Assembly (NCBI RefSeq): GCF_003611275.1
Contig: NZ_CP020694.1
Span: forward strand, 2,852,001 to 2,916,000
Source of the DNA: Sulfitobacter sp. D7
Lineage (GTDB): Bacteria; Pseudomonadota; Alphaproteobacteria; Rhodobacterales; Rhodobacteraceae
DNA length: 64,000 bases
Reading direction: 5' to 3'
Below, in pieces: positions 37,886 through 46,549 of the stretch. Numbering within the stretch: the first letter of the stretch is position 1; every line of letters begins with the position of its first letter. A model generated the notes under the pieces. It saw nothing but the letters and a program-made list of their open reading frames with translations. It was not told the DNA's origin and searched no databases. The position numbers and the translations under genes are program-made.

Positions 37886-37981
37886 TTGCGAGGGCTCCGT
37901 TTTGAAGGGTCGTCTTGGGTGTCTTCTAAGGTGACGACTTGGCGTCGTGTTTAGCAGGGATGGGCGGATTTGCCGGGGCTG

Positions 37982-38512
37982 TCAATGCAGCAAGACATGC
38001 GCCGGGCGCAGCGGCGCGCGCTCCCAGATCACAACGGCGTCATGGCGGGTCTTGCGCAACTCAAAGAGCATCCGCTCGGTGCGCAGGCCCGGCAGGGCGG
38101 CGAAAGCGTCAAAAAGCGCCTCGGAGCCAGCGGCATTCACCGGGATCAGCAGGGGCGCTTTATCGTCGCGCGGCTCAAGCCGCCAATGGGCGGGAAACAT
38201 CTGTCGGTCGAGGCTGAGCCGCTGCAGTTCGCGCAGAGCGACCGTGCCGCCGGTCAGCGGGCCGAAATAGGTGATCTGCCCCTCGACAACCTGAACGGCC
38301 CCCGCCCCGTCACCTTCACCGCGAAAACGGGCACGTTGTACGCCGATCCAGATCAGCGCCGCGCCCCCGGCAAGCGCCGCATAGCCCGGGACCGCCAGCA
38401 AAAAGCCCGGCCCGGCCACCAGCCAGAGCCCAAAGAGCATCAGCCCGCCGCCGACGATCGCTTCGCGCCAGCGCCAAAGCTGGTCGCGGGCCCCTTGGCG
38501 CAGGAAACTCAT
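37982..38512 (-). CDS. Conserved hypothetical membrane protein
   Basis: A 176-residue protein. Two membrane helices lie at about residues 18-34 and 38-58 (IVGGGLMLFGLWLVAG, VPGYAALAGGAALIWIGV). A C-terminal cytoplasmic domain of about 110 residues follows (VQVVEGQITYFGPLTGGTVALREL). I recognise no characterised family; a PH-like or DUF-type domain is possible. It starts 16 bases after the rsmE stop and is likely co-transcribed with rsmE. Confidence 0.7.
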   Translation of the reverse strand: MSFLRQGARDQLWRWREAIVGGGLMLFGLWLVAGPGFLLAVPGYAALAGGAALIWIGVQRARFRGEGDGAGAVQVVEGQITYFGPLTGGTVALRELQRLSLDRQMFPAHWRLEPRDDKAPLLIPVNAAGSEALFDAFAALPGLRTERMLFELRKTRHDAVVIWERAPLRPAHVLLH

Positions 38513-38528
38513 TGGGCCATCCTTTGCA

Positions 38529-39248
38529 TCACCAGTCTCCCAAAGCCTGCTGCCACATCGTCATCGCCGCCACCGCCGCCGTATCGGCCCGCAGGATGCG
38601 CGGCCCCAGTGTGACGGCGTGGGCATGATCAAACCCGTGCAAGCGCTTGCGTTCTCCTTCCGAAAACCCACCTTCGGGACCGATGAGAATAGCCCATGGT
38701 CCGCCTGCCCCCGTGGGAAGCGCGCCGCTCTCGCCAGCCAAAGCCTCATCGCAGAACATGATCTGACGGTTGCTGCCCCATTGATCCAGCAGCCGCCCTA
38801 GCTTCACCGCCTCGGCGACCTCGGGCACATAGGTGCCGCCGCATTGCTCTGCCGCCTCGACCGCATGGGCCTGAAGGCGCGGCTGCTGCACGCGGCCTGC
38901 GTTGGTAAATTCAGTCATCACCGGGACAATGCGCGACGCGCCCATCTCGGCGGCTTTTTCAACAATAAAGTCGGTGCGGGTCTTTTTAATCGGCGCGAAA
39001 AGCAGCCACAGGTCAGGCGGCATCTGCAAAGGTTTGATCTGCTCGACGCAGGTCAGAACACCGCCGCGCTTGCCCGCCTCGGCCACTTCGGCCAGCCATT
39101 CGCCATCGCGCCCGTTGAACAAAAGCACCCCGGCCCCGACCGACAGGCGCATCACCCCAAAGAGGTAATGCGCTTGCTCGCGCGCCAAAGGAACCGTTTG
39201 CCCCTGCCCCAAGGGCTGATCTACATACAATCTGATTTTCGCATTCAT
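38529..39248 (-). CDS. rsmE: 16S rRNA (uracil1498-N3)-methyltransferase
   Basis: A 239-residue SPOUT methyltransferase. An N-terminal PUA-like domain (RLYVDQPLGQGQTVPL..., VGAGVLLFNGRDGEW) is followed by the knotted domain with KKTRTDFIVEKAAEMGA, LIGPEGGFSEGE and LGPRILRADTAAVAAM. It methylates U1498 of 16S rRNA. The start lies only 12 bases from that of divergent ubiA. The very long frame upstream of the start is the antisense of ubiA. Confidence 0.94.
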   Translation of the reverse strand: MNAKIRLYVDQPLGQGQTVPLAREQAHYLFGVMRLSVGAGVLLFNGRDGEWLAEVAEAGKRGGVLTCVEQIKPLQMPPDLWLLFAPIKKTRTDFIVEKAAEMGASRIVPVMTEFTNAGRVQQPRLQAHAVEAAEQCGGTYVPEVAEAVKLGRLLDQWGSNRQIMFCDEALAGESGALPTGAGGPWAILIGPEGGFSEGERKRLHGFDHAHAVTLGPRILRADTAAVAAMTMWQQALGDW

Positions 39249-39260
39249 GGGGCCAGATAT

Positions 39261-40235
39261 ATGCACAACCAGCCGCCTTCGCCAGATGCTACGCCCGATG
39301 CGCCTGTTGCCGATGCTGTGACCGACAATTGGGTCGACCGTTACGCCCCTGCCGGACTGCGCCCCTACCTGCGGCTGAGCCGCGCGGATCGGCCCATTGG
39401 CACATGGCTGTTGCTGCTGCCCTGCTGGTGGGGGCTGAGCCTTGCGATCCTTTTCGATCAGGCGCCCCGGTGGGAGGATCTGTGGATTTTCGCGGGCTGC
39501 GGCATCGGCGCTTTCCTGATGCGTGGGGCGGGCTGTACGTGGAACGACATCACCGACCGCAACATCGACGGCAAAGTCGCGCGCACCCGCTCGCGGCCGA
39601 TCCCTTCGGGGGCGGTCACGGTGAAACAGGCGCTGGCGTGGATGGTGGGGCAAATGCTGCTGGCGCTGCTGATCCTGCTTTCCTTTAACCAAGCGGCCAT
39701 TGCCATGGGCGTGCTGGCGCTGCTGCCGGTGGCTGTCTATCCCTTCGCCAAACGGTTCACATGGTGGCCGCAGGTCTTTCTGGGGCTCGCCTTTAACTGG
39801 GGCGCGATGCTGGCGTGGACGGCGCATGCGGGCACACTGCACGCTCCTGCGATCGTACTCTACCTCGCCGGGATCGCTTGGACTCTGTTCTATGACACGA
39901 TCTATGCCCATCAGGATGCCGAGGATGACGCGCTGATCGGGGTCAAATCCACCGCCCGGCTCTTTGGAGAGAATTCTGGCAAATGGCTGCGGCGCTTCCT
40001 CATGGCGACTGTCGGTTTGATGGGGATCGCCGTGATCTATGCCGGTCTGCCAGAGGCCTCGGTGCTGGCGCTGGCGATTGCGCTTGGCGGGCCTTGGGCC
40101 ATGGGATGGCATATGGCGTGGCAATTGCGCGGGCTGGACACCAAGGACAACGCCAAGCTCTTGCAGCTCTTTCGCGCCAACCGCGATACCGGCATGATCC
40201 CGCTGTTGTTTTTCGCAGCAAGTCTTCTGGCCTGA
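39261..40235 (+). CDS. ubiA: 4-hydroxybenzoate polyprenyltransferase
   Basis: A 324-residue membrane prenyltransferase with about eight helices. NDITDRNIDGKVARTRSRPI region is the first Asp-rich motif and DTIYAHQDAEDD is the second. It attaches the polyprenyl tail to 4-hydroxybenzoate in ubiquinone synthesis, using the product of the synthase at 11.4 kb. The N-terminal 30 residues are hydrophilic, which fits its relatives. The ATG at 39261 is chosen; the frame extends upstream into rsmE antisense. Confidence 0.94.
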   Translation: MHNQPPSPDATPDAPVADAVTDNWVDRYAPAGLRPYLRLSRADRPIGTWLLLLPCWWGLSLAILFDQAPRWEDLWIFAGCGIGAFLMRGAGCTWNDITDRNIDGKVARTRSRPIPSGAVTVKQALAWMVGQMLLALLILLSFNQAAIAMGVLALLPVAVYPFAKRFTWWPQVFLGLAFNWGAMLAWTAHAGTLHAPAIVLYLAGIAWTLFYDTIYAHQDAEDDALIGVKSTARLFGENSGKWLRRFLMATVGLMGIAVIYAGLPEASVLALAIALGGPWAMGWHMAWQLRGLDTKDNAKLLQLFRANRDTGMIPLLFFAASLLA

Positions 40236-40294
40236 TTGCACCCCCGGCAGGACGCGCGTATCAAGTCTTGAGCTTAACAACCAGAAGGCCGCCC

Positions 40295-42220
40295 ATGCGC
40301 CTCTCCGCCATTTTCATGATCGCCCTGACCTTTGCAGCCGCAGGGGTGGTCTCTCTCGTGGCGGCAAGCTTTTCGGTGCAGTTGATCGAGGATACTTCCG
40401 AAATCGGTGTGCGTGACGCGCTGGACGATCAGGGCATGACATGGGCCGAGGTGCAGGCCGATGGTCTGCAAGTCACCCTCGCCGGGATCGCCCCGACCGA
40501 GGCCGTGCGTTTCCGCGCCCTGTCGACCGCAGGCACCGTGGTCGACGCCGCTCGCGTGATCGACGAGATGGAGGTCGAGGCCCAATCCGGCATCGCCCCG
40601 CCGCGCTTCTCTGCCGAGGTTCTGCGCAATGATGCGGGCATCTCGATCATTGGCCTGATCCCCACCAGCACCGACCGCGAGGCGGTGATCGACGCCTTTG
40701 ATGACATGGCGGGTGACGCCACGGTGACTGACCTGTTGGAAGCTGCCGACTATCCAGCCCCCGAAGGCTGGGAAGACGCGCTGAACTTTGCGGTGCGTGC
40801 CATGGCGGACCTGCCCCGCGCCAAAGCCTCGGTCGATGCGGGGCGCGTGACGATCACCGCCATCGCCGACAGCGCCGCCGCCAAGGCCCAGATGGAGCGT
40901 AAACTGCAGCGCGCGGCCCCGCCCAGCCTGCGGCTGCGGCTCGACATTGCAGCACCCCGCCCGGTGATCACCCCCTTTACCCTGCGGTTTGAGATCGACG
41001 CCGAAGGCGCGCGTTTCGACGCTTGCTCTGCCGATACCGAAGCCGCCGCCAACCGCATCCTGAAGGCGGGCATCGCCGCCGGCGCGTCAGAAAGTGCCGA
41101 TTGCACCATCGGTCTGGGTGTGCCCAGCCCGAACTGGGGCCGCGCCGTGGCGCTGGCCATCGAAGCGCTGAGCCGCGTGGGCCAAGGCGCCATTTCTTTC
41201 GCGGATGCAGACATTACATTGCTGGCTGCGCCCGGCACCGATTCCAACACCTTCGACCGCGTTGTGGGCGAGTTGGAAAACGCCCTTCCGGATGTTTTCG
41301 CCCTGACCGCGAAATTGCCGAAAGTCGAAGACCCCGACGCAGGCCCGCCCGAATTCACCGCCACCCTCTCTCCCGAGGGGCAGGTGCAACTGCGCGGACG
41401 GCTCTCGACCGAGGGGCTGCGCGATCTGGCGGACAGCTACGCGAAATCGCATTTCGGATCGGCCAATGTCTATACCGCCGCACGTCTGGACGAGACCCTG
41501 CCGGACGATTGGGCCACCCGCGTCCTGACCGGGCTGGAGGCCATGGCCTCGCTCGCCAACGGCTCTGTCAACGTCACGCCCGACCGGCTTGAGGTCATGG
41601 GCAACACCGGCAACAAGGATGCGAACACCACCGTTGCCTCACTCTTGGCCGACAAGCTGGGCGAAGGTGCGGATTACAGCATCGACATCACCTATCAAGA
41701 AAAGCTCGACCCCATCGCGGGTCTGCCCACACCCGAAGAATGCGAAGCCGAGATTCGCGAAATCCTGAAAATCGGCAAGATCACCTTCGAGCCGGGCAGC
41801 GCCACGATCGACGCGGCCGCTTTGGGTACGATGGATGATATCGCCGAGGTGCTGAAACGCTGCGGTGACATCCCGCTGGAAATTCAGGGCTACACCGACA
41901 GCCAAGGCCGCGAATCGATGAACCTGTCGCTGTCGCAAAGCCGCGCGGAATCGGTTCTGAACGAATTGCGCGCCCGCCGGGTGCTGACCTCGTCCTTCCT
42001 TGCCAAGGGCTACGGCGAAGAAAACCCCATCGCCGACAACAAGACCGAGGATGGCCGCGAAGCCAACCGCCGCATCGAATTCCGCCTGATCCAACCCGAG
42101 GCTGAGACGCCCGAAGACGAAACAGCGCTGGAATCTGCTGAAGAAACGGGCGATACCACGGCAGAAGAGATCGGGGAATCCGACGAAACCGAAGAAGGCA
42201 GCGGTGATGAGCAGAACTGA
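40295..42220 (+). CDS. OmpA-family protein with BON-like repeats
   Basis: A 641-residue envelope protein. A signal anchor (residues 1-25) is followed by several BON-like modules (for example VQADGLQVTLAGIAPTEAVRF, VSVDAGRVTITAIADSAAA-type segments, and ATLSPEGQVQLRGRLSTEG). The C-terminal OmpA/MotB peptidoglycan-binding domain (about 515-620) has ITFEPGSATIDAAAL, IQGYTDSQGRE and SQSRAESVLNEL. A highly acidic tail ends the protein. It probably ties a membrane complex to the cell wall. The 3' end overlaps the next gene by 14 bases. Confidence 0.85.
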   Translation: MRLSAIFMIALTFAAAGVVSLVAASFSVQLIEDTSEIGVRDALDDQGMTWAEVQADGLQVTLAGIAPTEAVRFRALSTAGTVVDAARVIDEMEVEAQSGIAPPRFSAEVLRNDAGISIIGLIPTSTDREAVIDAFDDMAGDATVTDLLEAADYPAPEGWEDALNFAVRAMADLPRAKASVDAGRVTITAIADSAAAKAQMERKLQRAAPPSLRLRLDIAAPRPVITPFTLRFEIDAEGARFDACSADTEAAANRILKAGIAAGASESADCTIGLGVPSPNWGRAVALAIEALSRVGQGAISFADADITLLAAPGTDSNTFDRVVGELENALPDVFALTAKLPKVEDPDAGPPEFTATLSPEGQVQLRGRLSTEGLRDLADSYAKSHFGSANVYTAARLDETLPDDWATRVLTGLEAMASLANGSVNVTPDRLEVMGNTGNKDANTTVASLLADKLGEGADYSIDITYQEKLDPIAGLPTPEECEAEIREILKIGKITFEPGSATIDAAALGTMDDIAEVLKRCGDIPLEIQGYTDSQGRESMNLSLSQSRAESVLNELRARRVLTSSFLAKGYGEENPIADNKTEDGREANRRIEFRLIQPEAETPEDETALESAEETGDTTAEEIGESDETEEGSGDEQN

Positions 42221-42530
42221 GTTTGTCCTGGCAACAGCCATCATTCTTTTCGTGGCCTTCTGCATGGGATGGTTCGCCAATTGGCTGCTGAACCGCTTTA
42301 CCCGCGTGGCTGCCGATGATGTGGCCCAGCTTGATCGGATGAGCCAAGAGCTTCACGAAGCGGAAGAAACCCGCGATCAAGCGATCACCTATCTGCAACA
42401 GCGCGAAGCCGAGTTGACCAACCAGCTCGCCCAGACTGAGGCAGAGCTGCGCGCTGCGATGGACGGGCTGCGCGACGCCCGCCATGAGGCCGAAGAAATG
42501 CGCGCCTATATCGAGCGTCAGAAAGCCTGA
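42207..42530 (+). CDS. Membrane-anchored coiled-coil protein
   Basis: A 107-residue protein with one N-terminal membrane helix (FVLATAIILFVAFCMGWFANWL) and then a long Glu/Gln/Ala-rich coiled coil (residues 38-107). No family was recognised. It begins inside the last codons of the OmpA-like gene, so the two are translationally coupled and may form a complex. A GTG one codon upstream is an alternative start. Confidence 0.72.
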   Translation: MSRTEFVLATAIILFVAFCMGWFANWLLNRFTRVAADDVAQLDRMSQELHEAEETRDQAITYLQQREAELTNQLAQTEAELRAAMDGLRDARHEAEEMRAYIERQKA

Positions 42531-42554
42531 CCCCTAAGCGCTTCCGGAGATCCC

Positions 42555-42950
42555 ATGGCCAAACTTGCCCATTCCATGATCCGCGTCTTAGATGAGGCGG
42601 CATCGGTGAAATTCTACGAAGACGTCTTCGACCTTAGAATCGCCGACCGTTTGGATTTTGACAGCTTCACCCTGATCTACCTGCGCGACGCCTCGGGCGA
42701 TTTCGAGCTGGAGCTGACAGTCAACAAGGACCGCGATACGCCCTATGATCTGGGCGACGGCTATGGCCATCTGGCCTTTGTGGTCGAAGACCTCGAGGCC
42801 GCCCGCGACACCGCGATCAAAGCCGGAGCCGCCCCATGTGACATCGTCGATTTTCGCCCAGCCGGAGAGACGGTGGCGAAGTTCTTCTTTGTGGCGGATC
42901 CGGACGGCTATCAGATCGAAGTCATCGAAAAAGGCGGACGCTTCGCCTGA
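42555..42950 (+). CDS. Glyoxalase I-like VOC-family protein
   Basis: A 131-residue protein. LAHSMIRVLDEAASVKFYEDVF begins the lactoylglutathione-lyase pattern, with metal ligands expected at the His of this segment, the Glu of FELELTVN, the His of YGHLAFVVED and the Glu of DGYQIEVIE. It probably detoxifies methylglyoxal as its glutathione adduct. CTTCCGGAG lies before the start. It is the last gene of the OmpA-like unit and converges on moaE. Confidence 0.85.
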   Translation: MAKLAHSMIRVLDEAASVKFYEDVFDLRIADRLDFDSFTLIYLRDASGDFELELTVNKDRDTPYDLGDGYGHLAFVVEDLEAARDTAIKAGAAPCDIVDFRPAGETVAKFFFVADPDGYQIEVIEKGGRFA

Positions 42951-42959
42951 AGCAGAGGC

Positions 42960-43403
42960 TTACCAGCGCTCTAGCGCAGCCTCATCATCGTCTTTTGCAG
43001 CGACCCACTCCTCCCCCTCAGCCGTGATCTCGCGCTTCCAGAATGGCGCGCGGGATTTGAGGTAATCCATCAAGAACTCCGCCGCCTCGAATGCGCTGCG
43101 GCGATGCCGCGCTGCCGTGGCGACCATCATGATCTGTTCGCCCGGCACCAGACGCCCATGGCGGTGGATCACCAGCGCATCTTGCAGTTCGAACCGCGTA
43201 ACGGCCTGCTGCGCAATCTCGCGCAGCGCCTTTTCGGTCATGCCCGGGTAATGTTCGATCTCCATCGCGCTCAGCGTGCCTGCATCATTGTCGCGCACGA
43301 CGCCGGTAAAGGTCACAATCGCACCGCTGCCGCCTTCGCCTTTCGCAAAGCGCGCGGTTTCCTCGGCCAGATCAAAGGGTTCTACCTGCACCAATACGCG
43401 CAT
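42960..43403 (-). CDS. moaE: Molybdopterin synthase catalytic subunit
   Basis: A 147-residue MoaE: GAIVTFTGVVRDND, LEIEHYPGMTEKA-type segment (MEIEHYPGMTEKAL), HRHGRLVPGEQIMMVA and KSRAPFWKREI are its motifs. With MoaD it puts two sulfurs on cyclic pyranopterin monophosphate to form molybdopterin. It starts 3 bases after the moaD stop. Confidence 0.95.
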   Translation of the reverse strand: MRVLVQVEPFDLAEETARFAKGEGGSGAIVTFTGVVRDNDAGTLSAMEIEHYPGMTEKALREIAQQAVTRFELQDALVIHRHGRLVPGEQIMMVATAARHRRSAFEAAEFLMDYLKSRAPFWKREITAEGEEWVAAKDDDEAALERW

Positions 43404-43406
43404 GGA

Positions 43407-43652
43407 TCAGCCCCCGGTCATTGGTGGGAAAAAGGCCACTTCGCGTGCACCCTCAAGCGGCGCGTCGAAGTCGGTCAACTCCTGATCCACAGCCACGCGC
43501 AATGCGGAGAGGTCAGAAAACGCCATCTCGTAACGCTCCTCTCGGCCACGTAATTCTTCGACCAGTTCGGCCACGGTCGTGGCTTGGCTTTCCACCCGCT
43601 CACGCGGCAGGCCGATCCGTTCGCGAACCCATGCAAAATAGAGGACATCCAT
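43407..43652 (-). CDS. moaD: Molybdopterin synthase sulfur-carrier subunit
   Basis: An 81-residue ubiquitin-fold protein beginning MDVLYFAWVRERIG and ending in the PPMTGG tail whose terminal Gly is thiocarboxylated. It donates sulfur within MoaDE. The ATG shares one base with the pgsA stop (TAATG). Confidence 0.94.
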   Translation of the reverse strand: MDVLYFAWVRERIGLPRERVESQATTVAELVEELRGREERYEMAFSDLSALRVAVDQELTDFDAPLEGAREVAFFPPMTGG

Positions 43653-44317
43653 TAGATTGGCTCCTTCAGATGTGGCAGCGCCTTGCGCAGGTAGTCAAAG
43701 CCGGTGATGGCGGTCAGCACGGCGGCGACCCACAGCAGGACCAGCCCCAACAGCCCGGCCCATTCCATCCCGGCAAGCTTCCAACCCAGCCCCAGAGTAT
43801 CTTCGACCTCGCCATCAAGGATCGCTTCGATCATCTGCTGGTCCATGCCGAAAACGCTCATCCCAAGATAATGTTCGAACACGCCTTGCGAGAACAGCAC
43901 GGCGATCGCGATCATCTGTAGGGTCGTCTTCCACTTGGCCAGTTGGGTGACCTTCAAGGTGCCCGCAACGTCGCCCAGATATTCACGCAGGCCCGAGACA
44001 AAGACTTCCCGAAACAGGATCAGCGTGGCGGGCAGCACCAGCCAAGGCGACCAGCTGGAAAAGGCCACGATCACCATCAGCGCGATCACGACCATCGCTT
44101 TGTCGGCAATCGGGTCGAGCATGGCGCCCAGTTTGGTTTCCTGCCCCCAAGCGCGGGCCAGATAGCCGTCAAACCAATCCGTCACCGCCGCCCCGACGAA
44201 GAGCACCAATGCGAACCAGTCGGCGTAGGGGCGCGTAAAATAGAGAAACATGACCGCCACACCGGGGGCCGCGACCAGCCTGAGCAGGGTCAGGATATTG
44301 GGCAAATTCCATTTCAT
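43652..44317 (-). CDS. pgsA: CDP-diacylglycerol-glycerol-3-phosphate 3-phosphatidyltransferase
   Basis: A 221-residue membrane protein of the CDP-alcohol phosphatidyltransferase family. DWFDGYLARAWGQETKLG followed by AMLDPIADK gives the full DxxDGxxAR...GxxxDxxxD signature. It makes phosphatidylglycerol phosphate, the precursor of phosphatidylglycerol and cardiolipin. It lies between uvrC and moaDE in the same orientation, a frequent pgsA neighbourhood in alphaproteobacteria. The gap to uvrC is 78 bases. Confidence 0.94.
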   Translation of the reverse strand: MKWNLPNILTLLRLVAAPGVAVMFLYFTRPYADWFALVLFVGAAVTDWFDGYLARAWGQETKLGAMLDPIADKAMVVIALMVIVAFSSWSPWLVLPATLILFREVFVSGLREYLGDVAGTLKVTQLAKWKTTLQMIAIAVLFSQGVFEHYLGMSVFGMDQQMIEAILDGEVEDTLGLGWKLAGMEWAGLLGLVLLWVAAVLTAITGFDYLRKALPHLKEPI

Positions 44318-44395
44318 GACGTTATCCTATCTTGCGCCGTTCGCGGCTGAAAGGACGAAACCGCGCCAGCGGCCTGCCCTTCGGCGGACGCATAC

Positions 44396-46264
44396 CTAAC
44401 CCTTTTCATGGAAGTAGCCATAAATTGTCTCTGCCAGCGCATCCGACAACCCTTCGACGGCCTTAAGATCGCTAAGGTTCGCGCGGCCCACCGCCTTGGC
44501 CGAGCCGAAATGCGCCAAAAGCGCCCGCTTGCGCGCAGCCCCGACGCCCGGCACATCGTCAAGCGGCGTGGCACTGACCCCCTTGGCGCGTTTCGCACGG
44601 TGGGTGCCGATGGCGAAACGGTGCGCCTCGTCACGCAGCCGCTGCACGAAATAAAGCACCGGATCATTGTGCCGCAGCGCCATGACGCGCTTGCCGACAC
44701 GGTGGAACTCTTCCTTGCCCGCATCCCGATCAATGCCCTTGGCGACGCCGACCATCGGAATGTCCTGCACCCCATGCTGCGCCATAATCGAGGCCACGGC
44801 GCTCACCTGCCCGGCCCCCCCGTCGATCAGCAGCAGATCGGGCCAAAGCCCACGACTTCGGTCTGGGTCTTCTTTAATCAGGCGTTTAAACCGGCGGTGC
44901 AGCACCTCTTTCATCATGCCAAAGTCATCACCGGGGGTCAGGTCATCGCCGCGGATGTTGAACTTGCGGTACTGGTTTTTCATCATCCCTTCGGGGCCCG
45001 CGACAATCATCGCGCCCACCGCATTGGTGCCTTGGATGTGCGAGTTGTCGTAAACCTCTATCCGATCGGGCGGTTTTGGCAGATCAAAGGCATCGGCCAG
45101 TCCCTGTAACAGCTTGGTCTGGGTCGCCGTCTCGGCCATCTTGCGGGCTAGGCTTTCGCGCGCGTTGCGCAGGGCACCGTCGACCAGTTCGGCCTTCTCG
45201 CCCCGCTGTGGCACCAACAGTTCCACCTTGCGACCAATCTTGCCGCTCAGCGCTTCGGCCATCAGATCGGGGTTTTCGATCTCATTGCTCAGGATCAACT
45301 GCCGCGGCGGCTCGCGGGTGTCGTAGAACTGGCCGATGAAAGCCTCCAGCACTTCGGCGGCGTCCACATCGGCCCCGACGCGGGGGTAGTAGTCCCGATT
45401 GCCCCAGTTCTGGTTGGCACGGATGAAGAAGACCTGCACGCAGGCCTGTCCGCCCTCCATATGGAGCGCGATGATGTCGGCCTCGTTCACCCCTTGCGGG
45501 TTAATGCCTTGGGCCGTTTGCACCTGCGTCAGCGCCTTGATCCGGTCGCGCAGAGCGGCGGCGCGTTCAAACTCCATCGCCTCAGATGCCTCGGCCATAT
45601 CCTGCGCCAGACGGCCCTGAATCTCGGTCGATTTGCCACTCAGAAACCGCTCCGCATCACGGACGGTCTGGCGGTATTCCTCGGCCGAGATCTTGCCGAC
45701 GCAGGGGGCCGAGCAGCGTTTGATTTGGTGTTGCAGACAGGGCCGTGTGCGGCTGTCGAACATCGCATTGGAACAGTCCCGCAACAGGAAGACCCGCTGC
45801 AACTGGTTGAGCGTCCGGTTCACCGCGCCCGCGCTGGCGAAGGGGCCATAATAGCTGCCCTTCTCCTTCTTCGCGCCGCGGTGTTTCTTGATCTGCGGAT
45901 AGTCGTGATCGGCGGTGACAAGGATATTGGGAAAGCTTTTGTCGTCGCGCAGCAGCACGTTGAACTTGGGCTTGAGCTGCTTGATCAGGTTCTGCTCAAG
46001 AAGCAGCGCCTCGGTTTCCGTCTTCGTGGTCAAAAACATCATCGAAGCGGTATTGGCAATCATCCGCGAAATGCGGCCCGAATGCCCCGTCGGCCGCGCA
46101 TAGGACGACACCCGCGCGCGCAGGTTCCGCGCCTTACCAACATAGAGCACGCGGCTCTCCGCATCGAGCATCCGGTAGACGCCCGGCGAGGAATCGAGCG
46201 ACTTCAGATAGGCCTGAATCACTTGGCGGCCTTGCGGCGGAGGGCTGTCGTTTGGCGTGGTCAT
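44396..46264 (-). CDS. uvrC: Excinuclease ABC subunit C
   Basis: A 622-residue nuclease of nucleotide excision repair that makes both incisions around lesions. The N-terminal GIY-YIG domain ([26 protein letters not shown]) is followed by a UVR helix pair ([16 protein letters not shown]), the RNase H-like domain ([28 protein letters not shown]) and C-terminal helix-hairpin-helix motifs ([19 protein letters not shown]). The Met at 46264 is chosen; a TTG at 46315 is a less likely alternative. Confidence 0.95.
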   Translation of the reverse strand: MTTPNDSPPPQGRQVIQAYLKSLDSSPGVYRMLDAESRVLYVGKARNLRARVSSYARPTGHSGRISRMIANTASMMFLTTKTETEALLLEQNLIKQLKPKFNVLLRDDKSFPNILVTADHDYPQIKKHRGAKKEKGSYYGPFASAGAVNRTLNQLQRVFLLRDCSNAMFDSRTRPCLQHQIKRCSAPCVGKISAEEYRQTVRDAERFLSGKSTEIQGRLAQDMAEASEAMEFERAAALRDRIKALTQVQTAQGINPQGVNEADIIALHMEGGQACVQVFFIRANQNWGNRDYYPRVGADVDAAEVLEAFIGQFYDTREPPRQLILSNEIENPDLMAEALSGKIGRKVELLVPQRGEKAELVDGALRNARESLARKMAETATQTKLLQGLADAFDLPKPPDRIEVYDNSHIQGTNAVGAMIVAGPEGMMKNQYRKFNIRGDDLTPGDDFGMMKEVLHRRFKRLIKEDPDRSRGLWPDLLLIDGGAGQVSAVASIMAQHGVQDIPMVGVAKGIDRDAGKEEFHRVGKRVMALRHNDPVLYFVQRLRDEAHRFAIGTHRAKRAKGVSATPLDDVPGVGAARKRALLAHFGSAKAVGRANLSDLKAVEGLSDALAETIYGYFHEKG

Positions 46265-46549
46265 CTCAGGCGCTGATTCTCGTGCTTCGCTGCAATAGGA
46301 CGGCAATGGGGGCAAGCTTTAACATGTCCACCAAACATGTGGATAACTCTGCCGATAACTTCTGGGCATCTTGGATTTCTCTTTGTTTTTAACATGGTTC
46401 GCTGATTTGCCTGTTTTTTAGGCACGCCCGTAATGGACTGATTTTGCTCATTTTTTTGTTTGCCATGAAACAAGCCCCTGAAAACAAAAGGGTTTCGGTA
46501 ACACTTTGGTTACATAGGTTAACGAGGTGCAAAACTTCCCGCATGGCCG
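46265..46549. other. AT-rich intergenic region with DnaA-box-like sites
   Basis: A 285-base gap between the SDR stop and uvrC start. It is much richer in A+T than the rest of the window, mainly from 46375 to 46520. TGTGGATAA at 46338-46346 is a perfect DnaA box (TTATCCACA on the minus strand). TGCCGATAA at 46350-46358 matches 7 of 9 bases in the same orientation, 12 bases away. AACATG occurs three times (46321, 46334, 46391). GGTAAC, GGTTAC and GGTTAAC repeats lie at 46497-46522. The uvrC promoter must be in this region, but no single one stands out. Confidence 0.55.

Noticed and set aside
39249..40280. N-terminal extension of the rsmE frame (to 583 residues)
   Set aside because: The extension is antisense to ubiA and has no family similarity.
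46261..46473. A 70-residue minus-strand frame with a CPHC motif upstream of uvrC
   Set aside because: It has no ribosome site, a composition unlike the neighbours, and lies in the AT-rich intergenic region that overlaps the uvrC start. It looks like chance.
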